A program made the position numbers and the translations under genes. Positions 1 through 5,225 of a stretch of DNA of 6,626 bases are shown piece after piece; position 1 is the first letter of the stretch, and each line of letters starts with the position of its first letter. Below the pieces are notes generated by a model. The model saw only the letters and a program-made list of their open reading frames with translations. It was not told where the DNA came from and searched no databases. The DNA is from Candidatus Tharpella sp. (GTDB taxonomy: Bacteria > Desulfobacterota > Anaeroferrophillalia > Anaeroferrophillales > Tharpellaceae): NCBI GenBank assembly GCA_021163565.1, contig JAGGTT010000135.1:1-6626 (forward strand), in the 5' to 3' direction.

Positions 1-636
1 GCTTTGGCAACGGCGCCGATTTCGAAGCGGGCCTGGCATCTGGCCGGACATAATTATCCGGGTCACACTGAGCTTTTACGAGAGCTCAGTGGCAGTTCGA
101 GTGTGGGCATGATGTTCTGGGGTGAACGCCTGAAAGTGCTGCTGGCCACGACTCATCTGCCTTTGGCCCGGGTGCCGGAAGTGTTGACGGTTGAGTTGCT
201 GCAGGAGCAGATCGGAATGCTCTATGATTTTATGCAGCGGGTCGGAATTCCCGGTGATATCGGCTTGGCCGCATTAAATCCCCATGCCGGAGAGCAGGGG
301 GCTTTTGGAGATGAGGAGGCAGTGATTCTCCAGCCGGCACTGGCCATACTGCAAGAACAAGGGGTTCCGGTGGTGGGGCCGGTACCTGCGGATGTCCTCT
401 TTTATCAGGCTCTGAACGGTCGTTATGGCGCTCTGGTCGCTCTCTATCATGATCAGGGCCTGGTTCCGTTTAAGATGTTATATTTCAATGATGGTGTCAA
501 CCTTTCACTTGGCCTACCTTTTGTCCGTACTTCGGCTGATCACGGTACAGCGTTTGATATTAGCAGTAAATTTATTGCGGACAGTAGCAGTATGAAAGCT
601 GCAATCGCTTTGGCTCTTAAATTATCAAGTGATTGA
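1..636 (+). CDS. pdxA: 4-hydroxythreonine-4-phosphate dehydrogenase PdxA, 5'-truncated by window edge
   Basis: PdxA oxidises 4-phosphohydroxy-L-threonine with NAD; the product decarboxylates and is condensed by PdxJ to pyridoxine 5'-phosphate, in the cytoplasm. The frame is open to base 1, so the true start lies upstream. About 115 of roughly 325-330 residues are missing, and the TTG at 4 is internal. Numbering from that TTG, I see the family blocks HLAGHNYPGHTE (12-23), TTHLPL (49-54), LNPHAGEQGAFGDEE (91-105), YHDQGLVPFK (148-157) and GLPFVRTSADHGTAFDI (170-186). H51, H94 and H149 fall at the spacing of the three metal-binding histidines of E. coli PdxA (166, 211, 266), and H21-T22 match its substrate-binding His-Thr pair. 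The enzyme therefore looks intact where visible. No strong terminator follows; a new promoter for the next gene lies in the gap. The main alternative is a PdxA2-type paralogue of sugar-acid pathways, which the missing N-terminus and lack of a DUF1537 neighbour leave open but less likely. Confidence 0.95.
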   Translation, partial: ALATAPISKRAWHLAGHNYPGHTELLRELSGSSSVGMMFWGERLKVLLATTHLPLARVPEVLTVELLQEQIGMLYDFMQRVGIPGDIGLAALNPHAGEQGAFGDEEAVILQPALAILQEQGVPVVGPVPADVLFYQALNGRYGALVALYHDQGLVPFKMLYFNDGVNLSLGLPFVRTSADHGTAFDISSKFIADSSSMKAAIALALKLSSD

Positions 637-696
637 AGGTGATTTACAGGTTCTGTCACAACTAGAAAAATGTTTTGTTTAGCTCTTGATTAACTC

Positions 697-725
697 TTGA
701 CAGTTGCTATTTATTGGGGTATAGC
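697..725 (+). promoter_or_regulatory. Candidate sigma70 promoter for the iclR-hemW unit
   Basis: A perfect -35 hexamer TTGACA (697-702) is followed after exactly 17 bp by TATAGC (720-725), matching 4 of 6 of the -10 consensus including the TATA core. Transcription would start near 732, giving a leader of about 100 nt before the IclR start. It lies in the 190-bp gap after pdxA. This is inferred from sequence alone. Confidence 0.6.
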
Positions 726-736
726 CTGAAGTATTA

Positions 737-749
737 TTACTGGCAGTAA
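737..749. promoter_or_regulatory. 13-bp palindrome, candidate operator for the IclR regulator
   Basis: TTACTGGCAGTAA has perfect 5-bp arms around a GGC centre. It sits about 5-17 bp after the predicted start of transcription and about 80 bp before the regulator gene. IclR proteins bind short palindromes as dimers and commonly repress their own genes, so autorepression is a reasonable inference. A wider inverted repeat, AGCCTGA (723-729) with TCAGGCT (772-778), encloses it and overlaps the -10 element. Binding is not shown by the sequence. Confidence 0.4.
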
Positions 750-820
750 GTTGCCGTTTGTGTCTATGGACTCAGGCTTTAATGAGGATCAGACCTGTTT
801 TATAATTTTTCAAATCGATA

Positions 821-833
821 GAGGTTCGTGATG
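821..833 (+). promoter_or_regulatory. Ribosome binding site deciding the IclR start
   Basis: GAGG (821-824) lies 6 nt before the ATG at 831 but only 3 nt before the in-frame GTG at 828. The spacing favours the ATG, making the protein 274 rather than 275 residues. Confidence 0.6.
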
Positions 834-1655
834 GTTAAGAGAGAGAAATCCAACTATATAATTCAGGCGGTTGTACATGCCCTGGCCCTTTTGGAAGAGT
901 TCAGCGGAGATGTTGATGAACTCGGTGTAACTGAACTGAGCAAACGTCTCAAGTTGCACAAAAATAATGTCTTCAGACTTCTCGCAACGCTTGAGGAGAA
1001 GGGCTATATTGAACAAAATAAAATCACCGAAAATTATCGTTTAGGGATTAAAAGTCTTGAGTTGGGGCAGACCTTTATCCGGCAGATGGGAGTTTTGCGT
1101 CAGGCCCATCCGGTGATGGAGAAATTGTGTGCTGAACTGAATGAGAACGTTTATGTCGGAGTTATCCGTAATCATAATGTTGTCTATCTTGACGTGGCCG
1201 AGTCCGATCAGGCAGTGCGCGTAGTTTCCCGGGTAGGTTCGCAACTGCCGGTCTGGTGTTCGGCTATAGGTAAGGCTCAGGTGGCATCAATGAATCTGGG
1301 TGAGCTTGAGAAGATTCTGCCTCCGGTTAAAGACTGGGAGGCCTGTACCCCGAAATCCATCCGCGATAAGGATGTCTTTTTCAAGGAGCTGGAACAGATT
1401 CTTAAACAGGGTTACGCAGTTGACAATGAAGAGTACGATCATGATGTCAAATGTGTCGGTGCCGCAATTCACGATTACACCAAGCGGGTTGTGGCCGGGA
1501 TCAGTGTTTCCGGGCCCTCTTTCAGATTGACTGACAGCAATATCAAGGATGTAGTTGCTCCGGCAGTGCAGAGAGCCGCAGCCGAGATTTCCCGGCGTCT
1601 TGGATATGAGGTTACTCTGAATATTGAAGAGAAAAGCTCCGGTAAACTGGTTTAA
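831..1655 (+). CDS. IclR-family transcriptional regulator
   Basis: Cytoplasmic DNA-binding regulator of 274 residues, a normal length for the family. The N-terminal winged helix-turn-helix spans about residues 8-72: the HTH is in 31-62 (VTELSKRLKLHKNNVFRLLATLEEKGYIE) and the wing ends in NYRLG (68-72). The C-terminal IclR effector-binding domain spans about 85-258 and holds typical blocks: a linker helix near 85-105, VVYLDVAES (117-125), LPVWCSAIGKA (139-149), YAVDNEEYDHDVKCVGAAI (195-213) and VAGISVSGPSFRL (221-233). Family members usually bind small organic acids or aromatics; the ligand and targets cannot be read here. The gene has its own promoter and a candidate operator, so autoregulation is likely. 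Its stop codon directly abuts the TTG start of hemW in the same frame, so the two are probably co-transcribed. Neither neighbour is a typical catabolic IclR target, so its regulon probably lies elsewhere. Confidence 0.93.
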   Translation: MVKREKSNYIIQAVVHALALLEEFSGDVDELGVTELSKRLKLHKNNVFRLLATLEEKGYIEQNKITENYRLGIKSLELGQTFIRQMGVLRQAHPVMEKLCAELNENVYVGVIRNHNVVYLDVAESDQAVRVVSRVGSQLPVWCSAIGKAQVASMNLGELEKILPPVKDWEACTPKSIRDKDVFFKELEQILKQGYAVDNEEYDHDVKCVGAAIHDYTKRVVAGISVSGPSFRLTDSNIKDVVAPAVQRAAAEISRRLGYEVTLNIEEKSSGKLV

Positions 1656-2849
1656 TTGCCGGAAAATTATTATATTCATCTGCCCTTTTGCCGTTCTAAG
1701 TGTAGTTATTGTGCCTTTCCCTCAGTCGCGGTTGATAGGGTTCCGGAAAAAGAGTATCTTAAGGCTCTGCTGGCTGAGTTTCGGTTTCGCCGTAAGCTCT
1801 GGCCGGGATTGACAAAACCCCTTTCCACTCTCTACTTCGGCGGCGGTACGCCGTCACTGTTCACCCCCTCTTTTTTTTCCAAAATTATAGATTTTTTTGC
1901 CTGCGAGGTGGGCTTTGTTGCGGCCCCGGAGATTACCCTTGAGGCGAATCCGGCTGATGTTAACCGTGACAAAATCAGAGGCTATCTGGCCGCCGGTATA
2001 AATCGTATAAGTCTGGGAGCTCAGACTTTTTCGGCTGCCGGACTGCGGCTTCTCGGCCGGCGGCATGATGCCGCAAATATCAGTCAGGCCTTTACCTCTC
2101 TGCGTCAGGCCGGCATCACTAATATCAGTCTTGACCTGATCTATGCCTGGCCCGGTCAAAGCTGTGAAAATCTGGCCGCAGATCTGGATAAATTGACAAC
2201 TCTGGCGCCGGAGCATGTTTCAGCTTACACCCTTTCCTATGAATCCGGATGCGAGATCACGAGAGCGGTAGCTGCCGGGGAAATCGTACCGGTTCCGGAG
2301 CCTCTGCAAATTGAGATGATGTCTTTAGTCGAAGATAATCTTGACAAAGCCGGACTCTATCGATATGAGGTGTCCAACTTTTCCCGCAGCCGCATTTTTC
2401 AGTCCCGGCATAATCTGGCCTACTGGCAGCTCAAGGATTTTATCGGCTTGGGTGCCGGTGCCTGTGGCGGTAGACGTTGCCGCCAAGGGCCGGAACAATG
2501 GGTCGAACGCTATTGTAACCTTGCCGACCCGGAACTATATATGCGACATCTCCTGGGGGCAGTTTCTGAGCCTGACGGCGGCAGTTGCGAACCTGTGCCC
2601 TGGTCGGAAACCGAGACGGTCAATTTCAGCGGCGCTTTTGCTGAAGCCCTGATGATGGGTTTACGGCTGCGGCAGGGGATAGTTCTTGCCTCCCTGCGGA
2701 ATGAGTATGGCCCGGATATGGTGGCGGCAGTACTTGCTAGAGCGCAGCTGTTACAAAGTGAAGGGATGCTTGACTTTGATGAGAGTAGACTCTGGATAAC
2801 CGACTCCGGTCTCTACCTGACTGACAGCATCATTAATCGTCTGGTTTAG
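1656..2849 (+). CDS. hemW: HemW radical-SAM haem chaperone (formerly annotated as HemN-like coproporphyrinogen oxidase)
   Basis: HemW binds haem and a 4Fe-4S cluster and delivers haem to membrane-bound respiratory proteins; it is not the oxygen-independent coproporphyrinogen dehydrogenase it resembles. Residue positions: YIHLPFC with cluster cysteines C12, C16 and C19 (CxxxCxxC), LYFGGGTPSLF (59-69), TLEANP (94-99), GINRISLGAQTF (114-125), then the HNLAY motif (252-256), which fits the HNxxY signature of HemW linked to haem binding. GLGAGACG follows (264-271), and the HemN C-terminal domain occupies about 325-397. The 397 residues are near the usual 370-400. The start is TTG at 1656, immediately after the TAA of iclR; no ATG or GTG lies in frame before the conserved YIHLPFC, and there is no strong Shine-Dalgarno. 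Initiation therefore probably depends on ribosomes finishing iclR. The residue after the third cysteine is Ala where Asp is common, still compatible with the fold. Confidence 0.92.
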   Translation: MPENYYIHLPFCRSKCSYCAFPSVAVDRVPEKEYLKALLAEFRFRRKLWPGLTKPLSTLYFGGGTPSLFTPSFFSKIIDFFACEVGFVAAPEITLEANPADVNRDKIRGYLAAGINRISLGAQTFSAAGLRLLGRRHDAANISQAFTSLRQAGITNISLDLIYAWPGQSCENLAADLDKLTTLAPEHVSAYTLSYESGCEITRAVAAGEIVPVPEPLQIEMMSLVEDNLDKAGLYRYEVSNFSRSRIFQSRHNLAYWQLKDFIGLGAGACGGRRCRQGPEQWVERYCNLADPELYMRHLLGAVSEPDGGSCEPVPWSETETVNFSGAFAEALMMGLRLRQGIVLASLRNEYGPDMVAAVLARAQLLQSEGMLDFDESRLWITDSGLYLTDSIINRLV

Positions 2850-2900
2850 GTGGAAAGTTTAAGTGGCGGCAGAGATAAGTTTTTCAACATTAAAATATAC

Positions 2901-2914
2901 GGAGTTTTAACATG
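2901..2914 (+). promoter_or_regulatory. Ribosome binding site of the 120-residue hypothetical gene
   Basis: GGAG (2901-2904) is 7 nt from the ATG at 2912. It supports the reality of this short gene and its start, after a 62-bp gap from hemW. Confidence 0.65.
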
Positions 2915-3274
2915 AGTGCAAACGAGTCGCAAACTGATTTCAGTCCGGATACTACCCATCTCTACCGTGAGGAGAGCTTTACTGATTTAAAAATTGCATC
3001 GATCAAGGTCATGATTCCTGTAAATCTTGACGGCAGTGATGATAAAAGTCGGTCTACCATCTATATTGGCAACACCCAGTTGATGTCGCCGGACGGCCCT
3101 TTGCCGCTTCAGGCGCCTTTAGAGGCTGACAATCTGGAAGAGGCTTTAGCAGCTTTTCCTGAGGCTATGCGGCAGGCTTTAGCTGAGGTGGTGGAAAAAA
3201 TTAAAGAGATGCAGCTTGAACAGCGGCGGAAAGAGATGGGTGCCGGCTCCGGAATCATTATTCCCGGCCGCTGA
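2912..3274 (+). CDS. Conserved-looking small hypothetical protein (120 aa), no known function
   Basis: I cannot assign a function. The protein is small, soluble and acidic in its first half, with no signal peptide, membrane segment or cysteine. Visible features: a polar, probably disordered N-terminus (1-16); a compact block LYREESFTDLKIASIKVMIPVNLDG (17-41); a probable beta hairpin, STIYIGNTQLMSPDGPLPLQAPLEA (48-72); a long charged amphipathic helix (about 74-109, ending in EKIKEMQLEQRRKEMG); and a short GSGIIIPGR tail. Proteins of this style, with YREE-FTDLK and IG-TQLM-P-GPLP blocks, are familiar to me as uncharacterised proteins in former Deltaproteobacteria, but this is recollection, not a search. 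A good ribosome binding site precedes it and an intrinsic terminator overlaps its stop, so it probably ends the iclR-hemW transcript. The IGxTxLMxPxGPLPxxAPxxA stretch looks like the conserved core. Confidence 0.82.
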   Translation: MSANESQTDFSPDTTHLYREESFTDLKIASIKVMIPVNLDGSDDKSRSTIYIGNTQLMSPDGPLPLQAPLEADNLEEALAAFPEAMRQALAEVVEKIKEMQLEQRRKEMGAGSGIIIPGR

Positions 3275-3332
3275 AATCCAGGTAGTATGAAAACGGCCGA
3301 GGGATTTTTTTAATTCCTGGCCGGAGTTTTTT
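3263..3332 (+). terminator. Intrinsic terminator, apparently two alternative overlapping hairpins
   Basis: Hairpin A pairs CCCGGCCG at the end of the preceding gene (3263-3270) with CGGCCGAGGG (3294-3303), with a 2-nt bulge and a loop of about 23 nt. Seven Ts follow (3305-3311). Hairpin B reuses 3294-3302 (CGGCCGAGG) against CCTGGCCG (3316-3323), with one bulged G and the first T run in its loop. It is followed by GAG and six Ts (3327-3332). The two cannot form together, but either is a plausible Rho-independent terminator separating the hypothetical gene from cysK. Hairpin B has the tighter geometry. Confidence 0.65.
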
Positions 3333-3420
3333 ACCATCAGGAAACTGTCGTTTTATCCTGGAAAAGATAAAGTCCGGCAATCCTATTCATGATTCACCGG
3401 GTCAGGACAGGGGAAAAAGT

Positions 3421-4344
3421 ATGAAAATTGCGGCTGATTTGTGTGAACTGGTAGGTAAGACTCCGTTGTTGCGGATAGCTTCGCTCTCTGACGAATGTGG
3501 AGCTGAGATTATTGCTAAACTCGAATATTTCAATCCTCTATCCAGTGTTAAGGATCGGATTGCGGTAGCGATGATTGCGGCTGCGGAAAAAACGGGAGAA
3601 CTTTTGCCCGGCGGGCTGATTATTGAGCCCACCAGCGGTAATACCGGAATCGGTCTCGCTTTTGTCGCCGCCAACCGGGGTTATCAGCTGATTTTGACTA
3701 TGCCCGAAACGATGAGTCTGGAAAGGCGGAATCTTTTGCGGATTCTGGGTGCAGAGGTGGTTTTGACCCCCGGGGCAGCCGGTATGAACGGGGCCATCAA
3801 TGAGGCCCTGGAGATTCAGAAAAAGATTCCCGGAAGCTTTATGCCGCAGCAGTTTGTCAATCAGGCTAACCCTGATATTCATCGTCGCACAACTGCTCTG
3901 GAGATCTGGGATGATACCGACGGACAAATTGATTTCCTGGTAGCCGGGGTTGGAACCGGCGGCACGATTACCGGTTGTGCCGCGGGCTTGCGCGAAAAAA
4001 ATCCAGAAATAAAGGTGATTGCGGTCGAGCCCGAGGAGTCAGCGGTTCTCTCCGGTGATTCACCGGGGCCGCACCGGATTCAGGGGATTGGCGCCGGCTT
4101 TGTGCCTGAGATTCTGAAGCTTGATATGATTGATGAAATTGTTAAAGTCAACTCCGATAAGGCCGCAGTTATGGCCCGGCAGCTGGCTCGGAGCGAAGGC
4201 CTGCTGGTCGGAATTTCTGCCGCCGCCGCCGCAATCGCGGCCGTAACGATCGGTAAACGTCCTGAGAACCGGGGGAAGATGGTGGTCACGATTTTCCCCG
4301 ACAGTGGTGAACGCTATCTTTCCAGCTGGATTTTTAATGACTAG
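3421..4344 (+). CDS. cysK: Cysteine synthase A (O-acetylserine sulfhydrylase)
   Basis: PLP-dependent cytoplasmic enzyme that makes L-cysteine from O-acetyl-L-serine and sulfide, the last step of sulfur assimilation. Its 307 residues match the family length. Visible motifs: LVGKTPLLRI (10-19), NPLSSVKDR with the Schiff-base lysine K44, the substrate loop PTSGNTG (70-76), the PLP-phosphate loop GTGGT (178-182), IQGIGAGF (220-227) and PDSGERYLS (293-301), whose Ser is near the PLP ring nitrogen. The MSLERR block (98-103) is of CysK rather than CysM type. The usual GISSGA near residue 264 reads GISAAAA here, a mild deviation. The start is ATG 3421, with AGGGG at 3409-3413, 7 nt upstream. It stands alone between a terminator and a 335-bp gap; no cysE serine acetyltransferase is in the window. 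A cystathionine beta-synthase-like or O-phosphoserine-using variant is possible but not indicated. Confidence 0.95.
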   Translation: MKIAADLCELVGKTPLLRIASLSDECGAEIIAKLEYFNPLSSVKDRIAVAMIAAAEKTGELLPGGLIIEPTSGNTGIGLAFVAANRGYQLILTMPETMSLERRNLLRILGAEVVLTPGAAGMNGAINEALEIQKKIPGSFMPQQFVNQANPDIHRRTTALEIWDDTDGQIDFLVAGVGTGGTITGCAAGLREKNPEIKVIAVEPEESAVLSGDSPGPHRIQGIGAGFVPEILKLDMIDEIVKVNSDKAAVMARQLARSEGLLVGISAAAAAIAAVTIGKRPENRGKMVVTIFPDSGERYLSSWIFND

Positions 4345-4363
4345 CCTCATAGCTGTTGGCTCT

Positions 4364-4432
4364 GATTCAGGGTTACAATACCTTGTGGTTTTTCTCCATT
4401 CCTCTTCTTTAATCAGATAACCCCGCTGAATC
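4364..4432. repeat. Imperfect inverted repeat downstream of cysK
   Basis: GATTCAGGGTTA (4364-4375) is complementary to TAACCCCGCTGAATC (4418-4432) except for a 3-nt insertion in the right arm. The 42-nt loop is pyrimidine-rich. No T run follows the right arm, so it is not a standard terminator on the + strand. It may be an mRNA 3'-end stabilising hairpin for cysK or the remnant of a small mobile repeat. No gene is visible here. Confidence 0.45.
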
Positions 4433-4443
4433 TTATCATTAGC

Positions 4444-4472
4444 TTGACAAGGGAAAAGAGCTGGTCTAATTT
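4444..4472 (+). promoter_or_regulatory. Candidate promoter for the cobO operon
   Basis: A perfect TTGACA (4444-4449) precedes TCTAAT (4465-4470, 5 of 6 consensus, spacer only 15 bp) or TAATTT (4467-4472, 3 of 6, spacer 17 bp). Either would start transcription at the left edge of the palindromic element, giving cobO a leader of about 200 nt containing it. The suboptimal spacing keeps confidence low. I see no B12-box or cobalamin riboswitch-like core between here and cobO. Confidence 0.38.
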
Positions 4473-4476
4473 AGAT

Positions 4477-4618
4477 GGGTATCTCGAAAAAATTGCCTTT
4501 TTCCTCAATTGCTGCGTTGGGCTCAAATTTTAATCCTCAAAATACTCAATGTATTTCTCCGGTTAAAATCTTCGTCCGCCTTGCACTAGAACAAAAATTC
4601 TAATTTTTCAAGACACCC
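4477..4618. mobile_element. MITE-like long imperfect palindromic repeat, about 142 bp, no coding capacity
   Basis: The whole stretch is an imperfect inverted repeat centred near 4548. Outer arms: GGGTATCTCGAAAAAATT on the left matches the reverse complement of the right end, GGGTGTCTTGAAAAATT, with two mismatches and one gap. Inner arms: ATTTTAA (4527-4533) and AAATAC (4540-4545) pair with GTATTT (4551-4556) and TTAAAAT (4563-4569), separated by equal 6-nt internal loops and a 5-nt apical loop TCAAT. The middle segments also align when one half is reversed. AGAT directly flanks both ends (4473-4476 and 4619-4622), a possible 4-bp target duplication. There is no ORF. Similar palindromes recur between genes in Desulfobacterota-type genomes as I remember them; a multicopy nature cannot be tested in one window. 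On either strand it would fold into a long RNA hairpin. Confidence 0.7.
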
Positions 4619-4667
4619 AGATATCACTTTGTGAATATTTATGCCGGTTTCGCCGGGGTTTGGCTGT

Positions 4668-4682
4668 AGGAGATTTCTTATG
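4668..4682 (+). promoter_or_regulatory. Ribosome binding site deciding the cobO start
   Basis: AGGAG (4668-4672) lies 7 nt before the ATG at 4680. The upstream in-frame ATG at 4641 has only AT-rich sequence before it and would add 13 residues unlike the family, so 4680 is chosen. Bases 4620-4667 hold nothing else beyond a weak CCGG-loop-CCGG hairpin (4644-4656). Confidence 0.8.
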
Positions 4683-5225
4683 TCTGAAGAGGGTAGTGCC
4701 AAACGGCACGGTTTGATCATCGTTAATACCGGTAACGGCAAGGGGAAAACCACGGCCGCACTGGGAACGGTTTTTCGCGCTTTAGGTCAGGGTTTTAAGG
4801 TCGCAATGATCCAGTTTATCAAGGGTGGCTGGCGTTATGGTGAATTGAAAGCGGCGGAAAAATTTGTCGATTTTTCACTTGAACCGATGGGACACGGCTT
4901 TATCAAACTTGGCGATGGCGACCCGGTACCCGAAGACTGTGCCCTGGCCGAGAAGACCTGGGCTAGATGTGCCGAGAAGATTTTGAGTGACGAGTATGAT
5001 CTGGTAGTTTGTGACGAGGTTAATTACGCTTTGAGTTACGGACTTTTGCCGGTGGCAATGGTGCTTAAGACTCTATCCCGGAAACCGCAGCGCCTGCATG
5101 TTATCCTGACCGGCCGTAACGCACCGGAAGAACTTATCGAGATGGCCGATATGGTAACTGAGATGCGTGAGATTAAACATCCTTATCAAAAAGGGATTAA
5201 GGCTCAGCGCGGGATTGAATTCTGA
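4680..5225 (+). CDS. cobO: Corrinoid (cob(I)alamin) adenosyltransferase, CobO/BtuR (CobA) type
   Basis: Transfers the adenosyl group of ATP to the reduced cobalt of corrinoids, making adenosylcobalamin or adenosylcobinamide in the cytoplasm, for de novo synthesis or salvage. At 181 residues it is near the family norm (about 175-200). It shows the P-loop TGNGKGKTT (17-25), IQFIKGGWRYGE (44-55) typical of the family, an aspartate-glutamate Walker B-like VVCDEVNYAL (109-118), HVILTGRNAPEEL (140-152) and the near-invariant C-terminal block ADMVTEMREIKHPYQKGIKAQRGIEF (156-181). It belongs to the CobA/BtuR family, unrelated to PduO or EutT adenosyltransferases. Its stop overlaps the start of the next gene by one base (TGATG), so the two are translationally coupled, and a BtuF-like gene follows, which supports corrinoid salvage. 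Transcription probably starts at or before the palindromic element upstream; no cobalamin riboswitch was recognised. Confidence 0.95.
   Translation: MSEEGSAKRHGLIIVNTGNGKGKTTAALGTVFRALGQGFKVAMIQFIKGGWRYGELKAAEKFVDFSLEPMGHGFIKLGDGDPVPEDCALAEKTWARCAEKILSDEYDLVVCDEVNYALSYGLLPVAMVLKTLSRKPQRLHVILTGRNAPEELIEMADMVTEMREIKHPYQKGIKAQRGIEF

Noticed and set aside
723..780. AGCCTGA/TCAGGCT repeat as a terminator for pdxA
   Set aside because: The loop is 42 nt and only three Ts follow. It overlaps the predicted -10 element, so an operator role fits better.
1287..1679. Open frame of 130 codons on the - strand within iclR
   Set aside because: It is antisense to a gene with clear family motifs, lacks recognisable protein motifs, and is a shadow frame.
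1854..2216. Open frame of 120 codons on the - strand within hemW
   Set aside because: It is antisense to conserved HemW motifs, with a composition typical of a shadow frame.
3345..3373. Possible cysK promoter CTGTCG-17-TAAAGT
   Set aside because: The spacing is right, but both hexamers match the consensus poorly, so I do not list it as a feature.
3538..3927. Open frame of 129 codons on the - strand within cysK
   Set aside because: It lies wholly antisense to a confidently identified enzyme and has no recognisable features.
4345..4679. Possible cobalamin riboswitch upstream of cobO
   Set aside because: I looked for a B12-box-like core and the flanking conserved segments and found none; the strong structure present is a simple long palindrome. 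A covariance-model search would settle it.
4641..4679. Upstream in-frame ATG extending CobO by 13 residues
   Set aside because: It has no ribosome binding site, while the ATG at 4680 has AGGAG at ideal spacing and gives a family-like N-terminus.
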